The notes: generated by a model from the sequence alone, not told the origin. Shown: positions 7,677 to 16,143, counted from the first letter of the stretch. The stretch is DNA of 34,558 bases from Gammaproteobacteria bacterium (GCA_018061255.1 JAGOUN010000011.1:1-34558); one strand, 5' to 3'. Program-made: numbers and translations.

Positions 7677-8773
7677 AAATTTTATTGTGGTCGCCCTACA
7701 GTTTTCCTCATATTGGAGGCATGGAAGTGCTCCTGCATACACTTGCATTGCAGTTAAAAGCAATGGGTCACGAAGTGAAGGTGTTATCTAGCAATATGGA
7801 GAGTGATGATTGCAAAGAGTTTGAGATAGACGGCATCCCTATTTTTTTATTTCCATTTATTCGTGCGTTAACGCATTTAAATTTACCTGTTGTTAAAAAT
7901 ATTCTTAATAAAGTGAAGATGTTTATCAACGACTTTTCTCCAGATATAGTCAATATTCATGGCTGGCATGAACTTCCTGCCTTTTATCAAGTTCGTGCAT
8001 TAGCCAATAGTAATATTCCATTGTTGTTGACGATACATGGCACTTTGGAGCAAGATGATTATAAAACGCCCTCGTGTTTACGTTTAATGGCCATGGCGCA
8101 TGCGGTGAGTGCTGTTTCTGAAGCTTTGAGGCGTGATTTTTGCTCCTTGGGGATTAATTCACCGCCAGTACAATTAATTCATAATGCACTTATTATTCCA
8201 AGAGCACCCATTAAACCTGTAGACACTCAGAGTCAGCATATTGTTATGATCGGCCGATTGAGTGTAGAAAAAGGATTTGAAATTGCATTTGCGGCAATAA
8301 AAAATTTATTACCACGCTATCCACAACTTCGATTGACAGTAGTTGGCGACGGGCCACTCATCAACACGTTGACAGCGCTTAAACGGGAATTAGGGATAGA
8401 ACATGCGATTACTATGATGGGCTTTGTCCCGCATGAAGAGGTGTTTGGCTATATTGATGCCGCGGCTTTTGTATTAATGCCTTCATCTTACGAAAGCTTT
8501 GGATTGGTAGCATTAGAAACTGCTATGCGTGGTCGCGCGATTATTGCGAGCAACGTCGTTGGGCTGCCTGAAATTATTGATCATAATACAACAGGTATTT
8601 TAATTGATCCTGTAAATGCAGAAACCTTGCAGCAAGCTATCGATTTTCTTTTGCAAAATCCAGATAAAATTCGTGAAATGGGTTTCGCGGCTAAAGAAAA
8701 ATCGAAATTATTTTGTGTGGAAAATATGGCAGATCAATATGAAAAAATTTACAATGACATCGCCATTGGTTAG
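7673..8773 (+). CDS. GT4-family glycosyltransferase
   Basis: A 366-residue retaining glycosyltransferase of GT-B fold, expected to add a sugar to the lipid-linked glycan on the cytoplasmic side of the membrane. The N-terminus SPYSFPHIGGMEVLLHTLA has the GG acceptor loop typical of GT4. The donor-binding half contains IGRLSVEKGFEIA, VVGDGPL and PSSYESFGLVALE (about 271-283), the EX7E motif. It starts with an ATGA overlap on the kinase gene and runs about 20 nt into the next glycosyltransferase, so the run is one operon. Sugar and linkage are not readable; GDP-mannose is a plausible donor because manC lies in the cluster. Confidence 0.9.
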   Translation: MKILLWSPYSFPHIGGMEVLLHTLALQLKAMGHEVKVLSSNMESDDCKEFEIDGIPIFLFPFIRALTHLNLPVVKNILNKVKMFINDFSPDIVNIHGWHELPAFYQVRALANSNIPLLLTIHGTLEQDDYKTPSCLRLMAMAHAVSAVSEALRRDFCSLGINSPPVQLIHNALIIPRAPIKPVDTQSQHIVMIGRLSVEKGFEIAFAAIKNLLPRYPQLRLTVVGDGPLINTLTALKRELGIEHAITMMGFVPHEEVFGYIDAAAFVLMPSSYESFGLVALETAMRGRAIIASNVVGLPEIIDHNTTGILIDPVNAETLQQAIDFLLQNPDKIREMGFAAKEKSKLFCVENMADQYEKIYNDIAIG

Positions 8774-9434
8774 CACCATTATTCCTGCTCATAATGGAGA
8801 GGAATATATAAAAGAAGCAATTGAAAGCGCTTTGCAGCAAGATTATTTATCTCAAGAAATTTGGGTCATTGATAATGCGTCTAGTGATAATACGGCTGAG
8901 ATTGTTCGTTCATTTTCTCAGGTTAATTATGTGTTTAGCGCTATTGCTAATACAGCAATGGCTCGAAATCTTGGTGCCACTTATGCTCAAGGAAAGTATT
9001 TGGCTTTTCTTGATCAAGATGATTGGTGGCCTAAACAAAAAATTTCATTACAGGTCGAGTTTTTGCAAAAAAATATAAATTACGGGGCGGTAATTGGTAT
9101 GCAGAAAATTTACCTCGAGCCCGGATGCGAGAGGCCGCACTGGGCAAAAGAAGCATGGTTTGAAAAATTACAGTATGCGTATTTACCTAGTGCGCTCATG
9201 GTTAGACGAAATGTTTTTTTGGATTGTCATGCTTTTAATGAAGACTTGCCATTTGCCAGTGACGTAGATTGGTTTTTAAGAATAAAAAATGCTGGAGTTA
9301 TGCTAAAGATTTTGCCCGATTTAATCGTTAATCGTCGTATTCATAGCAAAAACAACTCAAGCCAAATAGCAGCACTTCATAAAGAAATATTATTATCGCT
9401 TAAGGAATCTATTCGTTATGGAAGAAAAAGTTAA
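8754..9434 (+). CDS. GT2-family glycosyltransferase
   Basis: An inverting GT-A glycosyltransferase of about 226 residues. VSTIIPAHNGEEYIKEAI at the N-terminus, IDNASSDNTAEIV, the ARNLGATYAQGKYLAFLDQDD segment (split here by its DXD-like QDD motif) and a VDWFLRIKNAG acceptor region are the usual GT2 landmarks. The start is not certain: ATG 8754 puts the conserved strand four residues in, and ATG 8739 would add five residues (MKKFT). Longer in-frame starts reach back into the previous gene in another frame and give sequence unlike the family. It overlaps the preceding gene by 20 nt and the following GT2 gene by 17 nt. The specificity is unknown. Confidence 0.88.
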   Translation: MTSPLVSTIIPAHNGEEYIKEAIESALQQDYLSQEIWVIDNASSDNTAEIVRSFSQVNYVFSAIANTAMARNLGATYAQGKYLAFLDQDDWWPKQKISLQVEFLQKNINYGAVIGMQKIYLEPGCERPHWAKEAWFEKLQYAYLPSALMVRRNVFLDCHAFNEDLPFASDVDWFLRIKNAGVMLKILPDLIVNRRIHSKNNSSQIAALHKEILLSLKESIRYGRKS

Positions 9435-10110
9435 AAGTATAAGTATCATTATTCCGGTATTTAACGGTGAAGCCTATATCGCAGAAGCGATTCTTACCGC
9501 ATTAAATCAAGATTATGTATACAAAGAAGTTATCGTGATTAATGATGGATCTACTGACAAAACGGCTGAAATATGCCAGTTGTTTGGGGGGAAAATTATA
9601 TATTATGAACAAAAAAACAGGGGGTTGGGTGCTAGCAGAAATCAAGGTGTTTTGTTGGCAAAAGGCCAGTATATCGCATTTTTAGATTGTGATGATTTGT
9701 GGGAGCCTACAAAATTAAGTGGTCAAATGCAAAATCATGCAGACGATGCTTTGCATTTTACAATGATTAAGCAGTTTTATTGCTCTTCATTATCTGATGT
9801 TGAAAAATCAAATATTACAATACATAAAGAAATTTTGCCTGGATATTGTGGTAGTTGTTTGTTATTGAATCGAGATCTTTTTCAAAAAGTGGGTCTGTTC
9901 CATGAAAAAAATGAAGTGGGAGAATTTATAGAGTGGTATAGCCGAGCGATGGCGTTAAACATCCCGGTGCATCTTCTTGAAGAAGTATTAGCTTATAGAC
10001 GTGTGCATGCTAATAATATGGGCAGGCAGCGTGAGCGATATTCGCGACAAGAATATTTGAAGGTGCTCAAAAAGAACTTGGAATTACGTCGACAGAAAGA
10101 GTGTGTATGA
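9418..10110 (+). CDS. GT2-family glycosyltransferase
   Basis: A 230-residue GT-A glycosyltransferase and close cousin of the gene before it. The motifs are SIIIPVFNGEAYIAEAI (N-terminal), VIVINDGSTDKTAEI, RGLGASRNQGV and FLDCDDLW (the metal-binding DXD region, about residues 86-93). The acceptor-side residues include FIEWYSRAMA, and RRVHANNMG sits near the C-terminus. The two adjacent GT2 genes share length and order of motifs and probably arose by duplication, though the protein identity is modest. Start and stop overlap the neighbours by 17 and 4 nt, in keeping with coupled translation. The donor and acceptor are unknown. Confidence 0.88.
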   Translation: MEEKVKSISIIIPVFNGEAYIAEAILTALNQDYVYKEVIVINDGSTDKTAEICQLFGGKIIYYEQKNRGLGASRNQGVLLAKGQYIAFLDCDDLWEPTKLSGQMQNHADDALHFTMIKQFYCSSLSDVEKSNITIHKEILPGYCGSCLLLNRDLFQKVGLFHEKNEVGEFIEWYSRAMALNIPVHLLEEVLAYRRVHANNMGRQRERYSRQEYLKVLKKNLELRRQKECV

Positions 10111-11210
10111 AAAAATTAAATTGCTGGCCGAGAGAAGATCAAGAGCTATTATTAAAAGCAGCATTATCGAAATTCCCTGAAGCGATTATTGCTTGGACCA
10201 ATTACCTTGCAACGCATGACCTTGATCATATAGAGCATGCTTGTATTCACTTGTTGCCTTTAGTGTATATGAATATACAGCAAAATCACGTATGTAAAAG
10301 TGTTTATCGTTATTGGTGGGCTTCAAACCATTTATTTCTTAATAGGTTCAAGCAGCTTCTGCAAACACTCATTGAGCAAAATATTGAGCCTTGCTTGCTA
10401 AAAGGGGGCGCATTAATGTTGTGCTGCTATTCCAGTCCAGGAGCGCGTGTCATCGGCGATATCGATATCTTGATCGATAAATCACAGGTGAAAAAAACCA
10501 TAGAGCGCCTTATGTCTCTAGGGTGGCAGCCATCTTTTGAGATGGAAAATCTTGAAGATTATATGAAAATTAAGCATGGCTGCCATTTTACCAACCAACA
10601 TAATCAATGCGTTGATCTGCACTGGTTACTTTCTTTACGTCACGTTACAAATACATCTTTAGCGCAAGTTTCATATAAAACAGTGCGGCATTTTACTGAA
10701 AAACTTGGAAGAGAAGTTGTTATGCTTTGCCCAGAAGACCAGTTGCTTCATATTTTTATTCATGGCATTGCGGAGAGTGAACAGCCGCTAATTCGCTGGG
10801 TGCCTGACGCAGCCTTCATTCTTCGTCATCACACTTTGTTTGACTGGGATTACTTTTTTCAGCAAACAAAAAATGCTAAAATTTCTTTTATTGTCAAGCC
10901 CGCATTAGAATACTTGCATGAAAAAAATTTTATTATATTGTCAAAAAGAACACTGAAATCTCTTGGGAAACTCAAGGATCCATGGAGTGAAATTTTTTCG
11001 GCTAGTTTTTCTAGAACTAAAATAGTTCATACTATTAGATTTGTTCGTTTAACGTGGAAGGAATATCGACAAAAAACACCGGCTTGTTGTTGGGTGTTAG
11101 CATTACTTCGGCTGCCGAAATATTTATCGCAACGTTGGCGCTGCGAAAATAAGGTGGGTTTTTTCAGGAAGCTGCAGAAAAAATTTTTTAAGCATTTGTT
11201 AGGAAAATAA
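10107..11210 (+). CDS. NTP_transf_5-type nucleotidyltransferase family protein
   Basis: A 367-residue protein of the uncharacterised nucleotidyltransferase family (Pfam NTP_transf_5). The landmarks are LLKGGALML (about 97-105), the metal-binding GDIDILI segment (Asp118, Asp120) and a later VDLHW motif, the usual third acidic position of this fold. The family is known from glycan and lasso-peptide clusters with HprK-related kinases, but its substrate has not been established as far as I know. ATG 10107 overlaps the stop of the GT2 gene by ATGA; GTG 10101 is an alternative start. The C-terminal 100 residues are basic and have no motif that I recognise. It probably works with the PqqD-like and HprK-like proteins upstream, though three glycosyltransferases lie between them. 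Confidence 0.78.
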   Translation: MKKLNCWPREDQELLLKAALSKFPEAIIAWTNYLATHDLDHIEHACIHLLPLVYMNIQQNHVCKSVYRYWWASNHLFLNRFKQLLQTLIEQNIEPCLLKGGALMLCCYSSPGARVIGDIDILIDKSQVKKTIERLMSLGWQPSFEMENLEDYMKIKHGCHFTNQHNQCVDLHWLLSLRHVTNTSLAQVSYKTVRHFTEKLGREVVMLCPEDQLLHIFIHGIAESEQPLIRWVPDAAFILRHHTLFDWDYFFQQTKNAKISFIVKPALEYLHEKNFIILSKRTLKSLGKLKDPWSEIFSASFSRTKIVHTIRFVRLTWKEYRQKTPACCWVLALLRLPKYLSQRWRCENKVGFFRKLQKKFFKHLLGK

Positions 11211-11216
11211 GAGATT

Positions 11217-12011
11217 ATGTTGACGCAAGACCTGCTGAGAAATGTAATAAAAATTACACATCAAGCCGGTGAAAAAATTATGTCTGTATATGGCGAGCAA
11301 GCTACTGACATTAATATCATGCAAAAAGAAGATGGATCGCCTTTAACTAAAGCTGATTTACTTGCTCATCAAACTATTATTGATGGATTAAAATTATTGA
11401 CGCCTGATATTCCGATATTATCTGAAGAATCTAGCGAAGCAGAGTGCTCGCAACGACATCAGTGGCCCACGCTTTGGATGGTGGATCCTTTGGATGGAAC
11501 TAAAGAGTTTATTCATCGCACAGATGAGTTTACAGTCAATATCGCCTTGATTGTTAATTGTCGTCCAGTGTTGGGGGTTGTGTTTGCGCCTGCTTTGGGC
11601 GTGACTTATTTTGCTATGGATGGCCATGGCGCCTACAAAAAATATGCAGATAAAGCGCAACGCATTTCAGCGCGTTTTCCTATTACGCTGCCATATCAAG
11701 TGGTGGCAAGTCGTCGACATGGCGGCGAAGCTTTGGAAAAATTCTTGCAACAACTTCCTGATCATGTATTAGTGAATGCAGGCAGCGCGCTGAAAATTTG
11801 CTTGGTCGCCGAAGGTGTAGCTGATTTTTATCCACGACTTGGCCCTACGAGCGAGTGGGACACCGCTGCGGGCCATGCGATTATCAATAATGCTGGCGGT
11901 ATTTTATGTGATGCACAATATCGTCCCTTTCAATATAATATGCGAAATACCTTGCTCAATGGATCATTTATAGTTAGTCATAAAAATACGCCGCGATTTG
12001 ATTTTTGTTAG
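11217..12011 (+). CDS. cysQ: 3'(2'),5'-bisphosphate nucleotidase
   Basis: A 264-residue Mg-dependent phosphatase that hydrolyses PAP (3'-phosphoadenosine 5'-phosphate), the inhibitory product left by sulfotransferases, to AMP. Inositol-monophosphatase-fold motifs are in place: LSEESSE (68-74), DPLDGTKEF (90-98) and SEWDTAAGHA (212-221), which supply the metal ligands. The length is typical of CysQ. It follows the nucleotidyltransferase by 6 nt. Together with the PAPS synthase and two sulfotransferases in the same locus it completes the sulfation cycle: make PAPS, transfer the sulfate, clear PAP. A role in general sulfur metabolism cannot be ruled out if this is the only copy. Confidence 0.92.
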   Translation: MLTQDLLRNVIKITHQAGEKIMSVYGEQATDINIMQKEDGSPLTKADLLAHQTIIDGLKLLTPDIPILSEESSEAECSQRHQWPTLWMVDPLDGTKEFIHRTDEFTVNIALIVNCRPVLGVVFAPALGVTYFAMDGHGAYKKYADKAQRISARFPITLPYQVVASRRHGGEALEKFLQQLPDHVLVNAGSALKICLVAEGVADFYPRLGPTSEWDTAAGHAIINNAGGILCDAQYRPFQYNMRNTLLNGSFIVSHKNTPRFDFC

Positions 12012-12071
12012 CGGGTTGTGAAGTTTAGTCAATATGAGTAGAATTCATCATATTTAGAAAGCCATGTTATT

Positions 12072-12076
12072 AGGAG
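12072..12076 (+). promoter_or_regulatory. Ribosome-binding site that favours the TTG start of manC
   Basis: AGGAG lies 5 nt before the TTG at 12082. The upstream ATG at 12064 has no comparable site. Confidence 0.55.
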
Positions 12077-12081
12077 CTCCC

Positions 12082-13494
12082 TTGATTATCCCTGTTATAT
12101 TGTCTGGTGGTTCTGGTACGCGCTTGTGGCCAAGTTCGCGTGCTTTGTATCCCAAGCAACTGTTAGCATTGGCTTCAGAATACAGTATGTTGCAAGAAAC
12201 AGTGCTTAGGCTGTCTGGTTTTGAAGGAGTTTCTGCTCCTATCTTTATTTGTAATCAAGAGCACCGTTTTATTATTGCGGAGCAACTGCAACAGATTGGT
12301 ATTTCAGATGCAAAATTAATTTTAGAGCCAGAACCAAAAAATACTGCACCCGCAGCGCTTATAGCCGCACTTTATGCGCAGCAGGAGTATGGCGAAGATG
12401 TTACATTGTTGGTGTTACCTGCGGACCACTTGATTCGTGATGTTGCTAGTTTCCAACAAGCGGTTGATATTGCGGTTGCAATTGCAAAGCAAGGATACTT
12501 GGTGACGTTTGGTGTAAAACCTCTACATCCAGAGACCGGATACGGATATATCCGATATGGTGAGTCGCTAGCGAATCAGGTTTATTCTGTGGATAGCTTT
12601 GTTGAGAAGCCGAATGAAACAAAAGCAAACGAGTATCTTTTAGAAGGAAATTATTTATGGAATAGCGGTATGTTTGTATTTCTCGCCGCTGAATATCAAA
12701 GGGAAATGCAACAATACGCACCAGCAATTACCTCTGCTTGTCAATTAGCTTTGAAGTCCGCTCGAAGTGATTTAGATTTTGTAAGATTAGATGGAGAAGC
12801 TTTTGCGCTATGTCCTTCAGACTCCATTGACTATGCTGTTATGGAAAAAACAAAAAAAGCTGCAGTTGTTTCGTTGAATGCGAAATGGAGCGACTTAGGT
12901 TCCTGGTCGTCTTTATGGGAGGCAATGCCAAAAGATAAAAATGACAATGTATTGGTGGGTGATGTGTTGACGCACAATGTGACAGATTGTTATATACGTG
13001 CGGAACATAAATTAGTTGCCGCTGTTGGAATAAAAAACCATGTCATCATTGAGACAGATGATGCCATTTTGGTTGTTGATAAAAATAACACGCAAGATGT
13101 AAAAGAGATTGTAAAAAATTTACAACTGCAAAAACGCTTTGAACATCATGCGCATAGCATTGTTTATAGGCCTTGGGGAAGTTATCAATCTTTAGACATG
13201 GGAAAAAATTTTCAAGTGAAACGAATTTGCGTTAAGCCTGGCGCTAAACTTTCTTTACAAATGCACTATCATCGTGCAGAGCATTGGATTGTTGTTAAGG
13301 GGACTGCAAAAGTTGTGCGTGGCGAAGACAGTTTTATTTTGACAGAAAATCAATCGACATACATTTCTATTGGGCAGAAACATCGGCTAGAAAATCCCAC
13401 GTTACTGCCTTTAGAGATCATTGAAGTGCAGTCTGGTAATTACCTGGGTGAAGATGATATCGTGAGATTTGAAGATGATTACCAAAGAAAATAG
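12082..13494 (+). CDS. manC: Mannose-1-phosphate guanylyltransferase / mannose-6-phosphate isomerase
   Basis: A type II bifunctional enzyme giving GDP-mannose. The nucleotidyltransferase domain starts IIPVILSGGSGTRLWP and continues YPKQLLAL, EPEPKNTAPAAL, LPADHLI, GYGYIRYG, FVEKPN and WNSGMFVF. The C-terminal cupin isomerase domain (about 350-470) has YRPWGSYQ, VKPGAKLSLQMHYHRAEHW and ENPTLLPLEIIEVQSG, whose His and Glu residues bind the metal. TTG 12082 gives MIIPVILSGG, the usual family N-terminus, and has a good ribosome-binding site; ATG 12064 would add six residues. About 50 nt separate it from cysQ. It supplies GDP-mannose (or a derivative such as fucose or perosamine) for the glycosyltransferases around it; no GDP-mannose dehydratase is in the window, so mannose itself is the simplest guess. 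Confidence 0.93.
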   Translation: MIIPVILSGGSGTRLWPSSRALYPKQLLALASEYSMLQETVLRLSGFEGVSAPIFICNQEHRFIIAEQLQQIGISDAKLILEPEPKNTAPAALIAALYAQQEYGEDVTLLVLPADHLIRDVASFQQAVDIAVAIAKQGYLVTFGVKPLHPETGYGYIRYGESLANQVYSVDSFVEKPNETKANEYLLEGNYLWNSGMFVFLAAEYQREMQQYAPAITSACQLALKSARSDLDFVRLDGEAFALCPSDSIDYAVMEKTKKAAVVSLNAKWSDLGSWSSLWEAMPKDKNDNVLVGDVLTHNVTDCYIRAEHKLVAAVGIKNHVIIETDDAILVVDKNNTQDVKEIVKNLQLQKRFEHHAHSIVYRPWGSYQSLDMGKNFQVKRICVKPGAKLSLQMHYHRAEHWIVVKGTAKVVRGEDSFILTENQSTYISIGQKHRLENPTLLPLEIIEVQSGNYLGEDDIVRFEDDYQRK

Positions 13495-14302
13495 TGAATC
13501 TGAAGAATCAGCGATCTCGGAGCGTCAACGTCATCGCGCAAAATGGCGTCACTACTGGGAGTTGCTGTGGTTTAAGACGTATATGGATTTAAAAATTGAA
13601 ACCCAAATTACTTATTTGGGTTTCTTTTGGTGGTTTCTGGAGCCAGTTTTTTTTCTATTTATTTATTATTATATTTTTGCAATCATTTTAAAAACACGAA
13701 CACCTCACTTTATTGAATTTCTATTTGTAGGGGTTGTTGCTTGGCGTTGGTTTGCGCCAGCAATGAGCCGTTCTTGTCGTTCTATCAAGTCGCAGGCAAG
13801 ATTAATGCGTGAAATTTACGTTTCTAAACTGATATTTCCCGCTAGCGTGGTATTAAATGACGCATTTAAATTTGCAATTATTTTTTTTATATTGCTCACT
13901 TTTTTGACGGTTTTTCATAATAAACCAAACTTATTGTGGCTTGCCGTTGTGCCTAATTTTATTTGCCAGCTGACTATTATTTTTGGTTATAGTTTTTGTT
14001 TCGCTGCATTGACTCCTTTTATCCCTGACTTTCCTCTTGTTATACAAACATTCACATTTGCTTTGATGATGGTTTCAGGTATTTTTTTTGATGTGTTAGC
14101 AGCTCCGCCACATTTGGCTTATATGTTGCAACTTAATCCTATCGCCGATGTATTGATTAATTATCGCTTGCCTTTAATTAACCATCAATCTCCGCAGTGG
14201 GGGTATATGTTGTATACGTTTGTGTTTGGCTGCGTTTTGAATGTTATTGGAATTTATTTCATCCGAAAAAATGAACGCGTTTTTTCTAAGGTTTGCGCAT
14301 AG
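13475..14302 (+). CDS. ABC-2 type polysaccharide export permease
   Basis: A 275-residue inner-membrane permease with six hydrophobic segments, of the KpsM/Wzm/TagG type that moves finished polysaccharide or glycolipid across the membrane. The amphipathic N-terminus (WELLWFKTYMDLKIETQ) precedes the first helix and is typical of the family. Motifs FLFVGVVAWRWF and SRSCRSIKSQARLMRE are the cytoplasmic coupling region, and a PIADVLINYR segment lies near the C-terminus. ATG 13475 is preferred over the in-frame TTG at 13469; the gene overlaps manC by 20 nt. It pairs with the ATP-binding subunit immediately downstream. The presence of this pair, with no Wzy polymerase or Wzx flippase in the window, points to ABC-dependent export. 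Confidence 0.9.
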   Translation: MITKENSESEESAISERQRHRAKWRHYWELLWFKTYMDLKIETQITYLGFFWWFLEPVFFLFIYYYIFAIILKTRTPHFIEFLFVGVVAWRWFAPAMSRSCRSIKSQARLMREIYVSKLIFPASVVLNDAFKFAIIFFILLTFLTVFHNKPNLLWLAVVPNFICQLTIIFGYSFCFAALTPFIPDFPLVIQTFTFALMMVSGIFFDVLAAPPHLAYMLQLNPIADVLINYRLPLINHQSPQWGYMLYTFVFGCVLNVIGIYFIRKNERVFSKVCA

Positions 14303-14955
14303 TGAGCGAAATCATTGTTTCTCTAAAAAACGTAGGCTTGTGTTATAAAAAGCGTTTTTCACTTAAAAAAAGAAAGTCTAATACTTATTGGGCGCTGCAA
14401 GATATCAATTTAGAAATTTCTCATGGCGAATCTATTGGTATTTGCGGACGAAATGGCGCTGGTAAATCGACATTGCTTAGAGTATTAGCAGGCATAGTTT
14501 CCCCTAGTAGAGGGATGATTACTATTGCTGAAGGGGTTCGTTCAGGATTATTAACGTTGCAATCAGGATTCAATCCTTATTTGAATGGAGTAGATAATGC
14601 TATTCTAAAGGGGTTGTATATGGGCATGAAAAAAGAATATATCCAAAGTAAAATGAACGAAATCATAGAGCTTTCAGGTCTAGGCGTTGCTTTTTATAAT
14701 CCTATAGAGACCTATTCTTCCGGAATGGCGGCTCGTTTAGGTTTTGCGGTTAATTATTTTTGTATGCCGGATCTGTTGCTAATTGACGAAACTCTCAGTG
14801 TTGGTGACAAGCAGTTTAAACAAAAATCAAAGTTGCTTATTCGTGAGCTTATTCAATCCAATAAAACCGTGGTCATTGTGAGTCATGATGAAGAGGTTTT
14901 GGCTTCCTTGACAAGCAAAATTTACACTTTAGAAGAAGGGGTGCTAACTTTTTAG
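14302..14955 (+). CDS. ABC-2 type polysaccharide export ATP-binding protein
   Basis: A 217-residue ATPase subunit that pairs with the permease just before it. Walker A GRNGAGKST is at 49-57, the signature YSSGMAARL near 138-146, Walker B LLLIDE near 158-164, and the H-loop SHD near 194-196. The protein ends soon after the nucleotide-binding fold: the C-terminal carbohydrate-binding domain that Wzt-type proteins use to recognise a chain-terminating cap is absent, so it resembles KpsT-type ATPases. The GTG at 14302 shares one base with the permease stop, and TAAGG lies about 10 nt upstream; the in-frame TTG at 14293 is less likely. The 3' end overlaps the convergent ATPase gene by 12 nt. Substrate recognition must lie elsewhere. 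Confidence 0.9.
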   Translation: MSEIIVSLKNVGLCYKKRFSLKKRKSNTYWALQDINLEISHGESIGICGRNGAGKSTLLRVLAGIVSPSRGMITIAEGVRSGLLTLQSGFNPYLNGVDNAILKGLYMGMKKEYIQSKMNEIIELSGLGVAFYNPIETYSSGMAARLGFAVNYFCMPDLLLIDETLSVGDKQFKQKSKLLIRELIQSNKTVVIVSHDEEVLASLTSKIYTLEEGVLTF

Positions 14956-16095
14956 AGCCTCTATGAGACTTTGCAAACTTTGTACGTGGATTTTTTCCGA
15001 TAAACGGTAACTATGACCCTCGCCTGGGTGAATAATTGTCAGTTGATCAAGTTTTAAATCTTCGAGAGCTATGCGCATGGATTTACTTATTTTGGGCGAT
15101 TGTGTATATTTAAATTCATATCCTATGCGCGATTGTCCTTTCATGATGAGCAAATCCAGTTCAGCATTGGCATGAGTTGCCCAGAAATAGGCGTCATGCT
15201 CATCAATTTTTTGGCATCTTATTACTGTCTCTAATGCAAATCCTTCCCAGGATGCGCCTATTTTGGGCGTCGTTATTAATTGCGCGTTATTTTCAATACC
15301 CAAAAGAGAATGAAAAATGCCTGAGTCGCGAATATAAATTTTTTTCGCTTTGACTTGTCGTTTAGAGATATTTTCGTGCCAAGGGGATAATTGCCGAATC
15401 ATGAAGGTTCCTGACAGAATATCGAGATAATGTTTTACTTTGTGTTGTGAGATATCGAGAGAGTTGCTCAATTCTGAGTAATTAACAAGTTGTCCGTGAT
15501 AATGCGCTAGCATCATCCAGAAGCGCCTCAACTGTTGAGCGGGGATGGAGATGCCTAATGCAGGAATGTCTTGCTCAAGGAAGGTTCGAATATATTGTTC
15601 GCGCCATGCATAACTTTCTTGCTCTGTTTTTGCGAGATAAGATAATGGAAATCCACCTTGCAACCACAAACGATTGACATCATCTGCTTCATTGAGTGAA
15701 AAAGGAGTCATCTCAATATAATGAATGCGGCCAGCAAGTGATTCAGAGCTTTGCTTGATGAGTTCTCTAGAGGCGCTTCCTAAAATTAAGAATTGTCGCT
15801 GTTTGTGTTCTTGGTCAGATAAAAAACGTAGAAGTGGAAATAATTCAGGTGATCTTTGAATTTCATCAATTACGATAAGTCCAGAGAGGTTTTCTAGTGC
15901 AAGCAATGGTTCTGATAATCGAGCTAGGTCGCGAGGGTTTTCAAGGTCAAAGTAATGCTCCGGTGATCCTAGTTGTGCGTTAAAATATTGTCGCGCCAAG
16001 GTGGTTTTTCCGCACTGGCGTGGCCCCAATAGGGCGACGACCTTGCTGGTAGCATAGGCTTGCTGAATTTGAGAAAAGTAGAGCGGCCTTTCCAT
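14944..16095 (-). CDS. AAA_14/DUF4143 ATPase
   Basis: A 383-residue P-loop ATPase of a widespread family of unknown role, often found as a mobile or defence-associated accessory gene. Walker A GPRQCGKTT is at 24-32, Walker B LIVIDEIQ with Asp77-Glu78, and a sensor patch LILGSAS near 98. A winged-helix-like linker (HYHGQLVNYSELSNSL) leads into the C-terminal DUF4143 domain, with the PD-(D/E)XK-like stretch WEGFALETVI and ELDLLIMKG followed by IGYEFKYT. The gene is complete, unlike its decayed relative at 953-1262, and faces the export ATPase gene with which it overlaps by 12 nt. Its ribosome-binding site lies within a 16-bp inverted repeat. It is probably an accessory gene placed in the glycan locus; a function in glycan synthesis is not suggested by its domains. 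Confidence 0.88.
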   Translation of the reverse strand: MERPLYFSQIQQAYATSKVVALLGPRQCGKTTLARQYFNAQLGSPEHYFDLENPRDLARLSEPLLALENLSGLIVIDEIQRSPELFPLLRFLSDQEHKQRQFLILGSASRELIKQSSESLAGRIHYIEMTPFSLNEADDVNRLWLQGGFPLSYLAKTEQESYAWREQYIRTFLEQDIPALGISIPAQQLRRFWMMLAHYHGQLVNYSELSNSLDISQHKVKHYLDILSGTFMIRQLSPWHENISKRQVKAKKIYIRDSGIFHSLLGIENNAQLITTPKIGASWEGFALETVIRCQKIDEHDAYFWATHANAELDLLIMKGQSRIGYEFKYTQSPKISKSMRIALEDLKLDQLTIIHPGEGHSYRLSEKIHVQSLQSLIEALKS

Positions 16096-16143
16096 TTTTT
16101 CCTTGAAAATTCTAAATGATCATAATGATTTTCAAGGAAAAAA
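16095..16143 (-). promoter_or_regulatory. Perfect 16-bp inverted repeat over the ATPase start codon and ribosome-binding site
   Basis: Bases 16095-16110 and 16128-16143 are perfect reverse complements with a 17-nt spacer that itself contains the palindrome ATGATCAT. On the minus strand the 3' arm carries AAGGA and the A of the start codon of the DUF4143 ATPase (ATG at 16095-16093). In RNA the hairpin would block translation; as DNA it could be an operator. The structure is plain in the sequence; the function is inferred. Confidence 0.7.

Noticed and set aside
8616-8753. An N-terminal extension of the GT2 protein from an upstream start.
   Set aside because: It lies within the preceding gene in another frame, and its residues do not resemble the family N-terminus.
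4585-12011. Sat-CysC and CysQ as ordinary assimilatory sulfate reduction.
   Set aside because: No PAPS or sulfite reductase genes are nearby, and two sulfotransferases share the locus. Genes elsewhere in the genome cannot be excluded.
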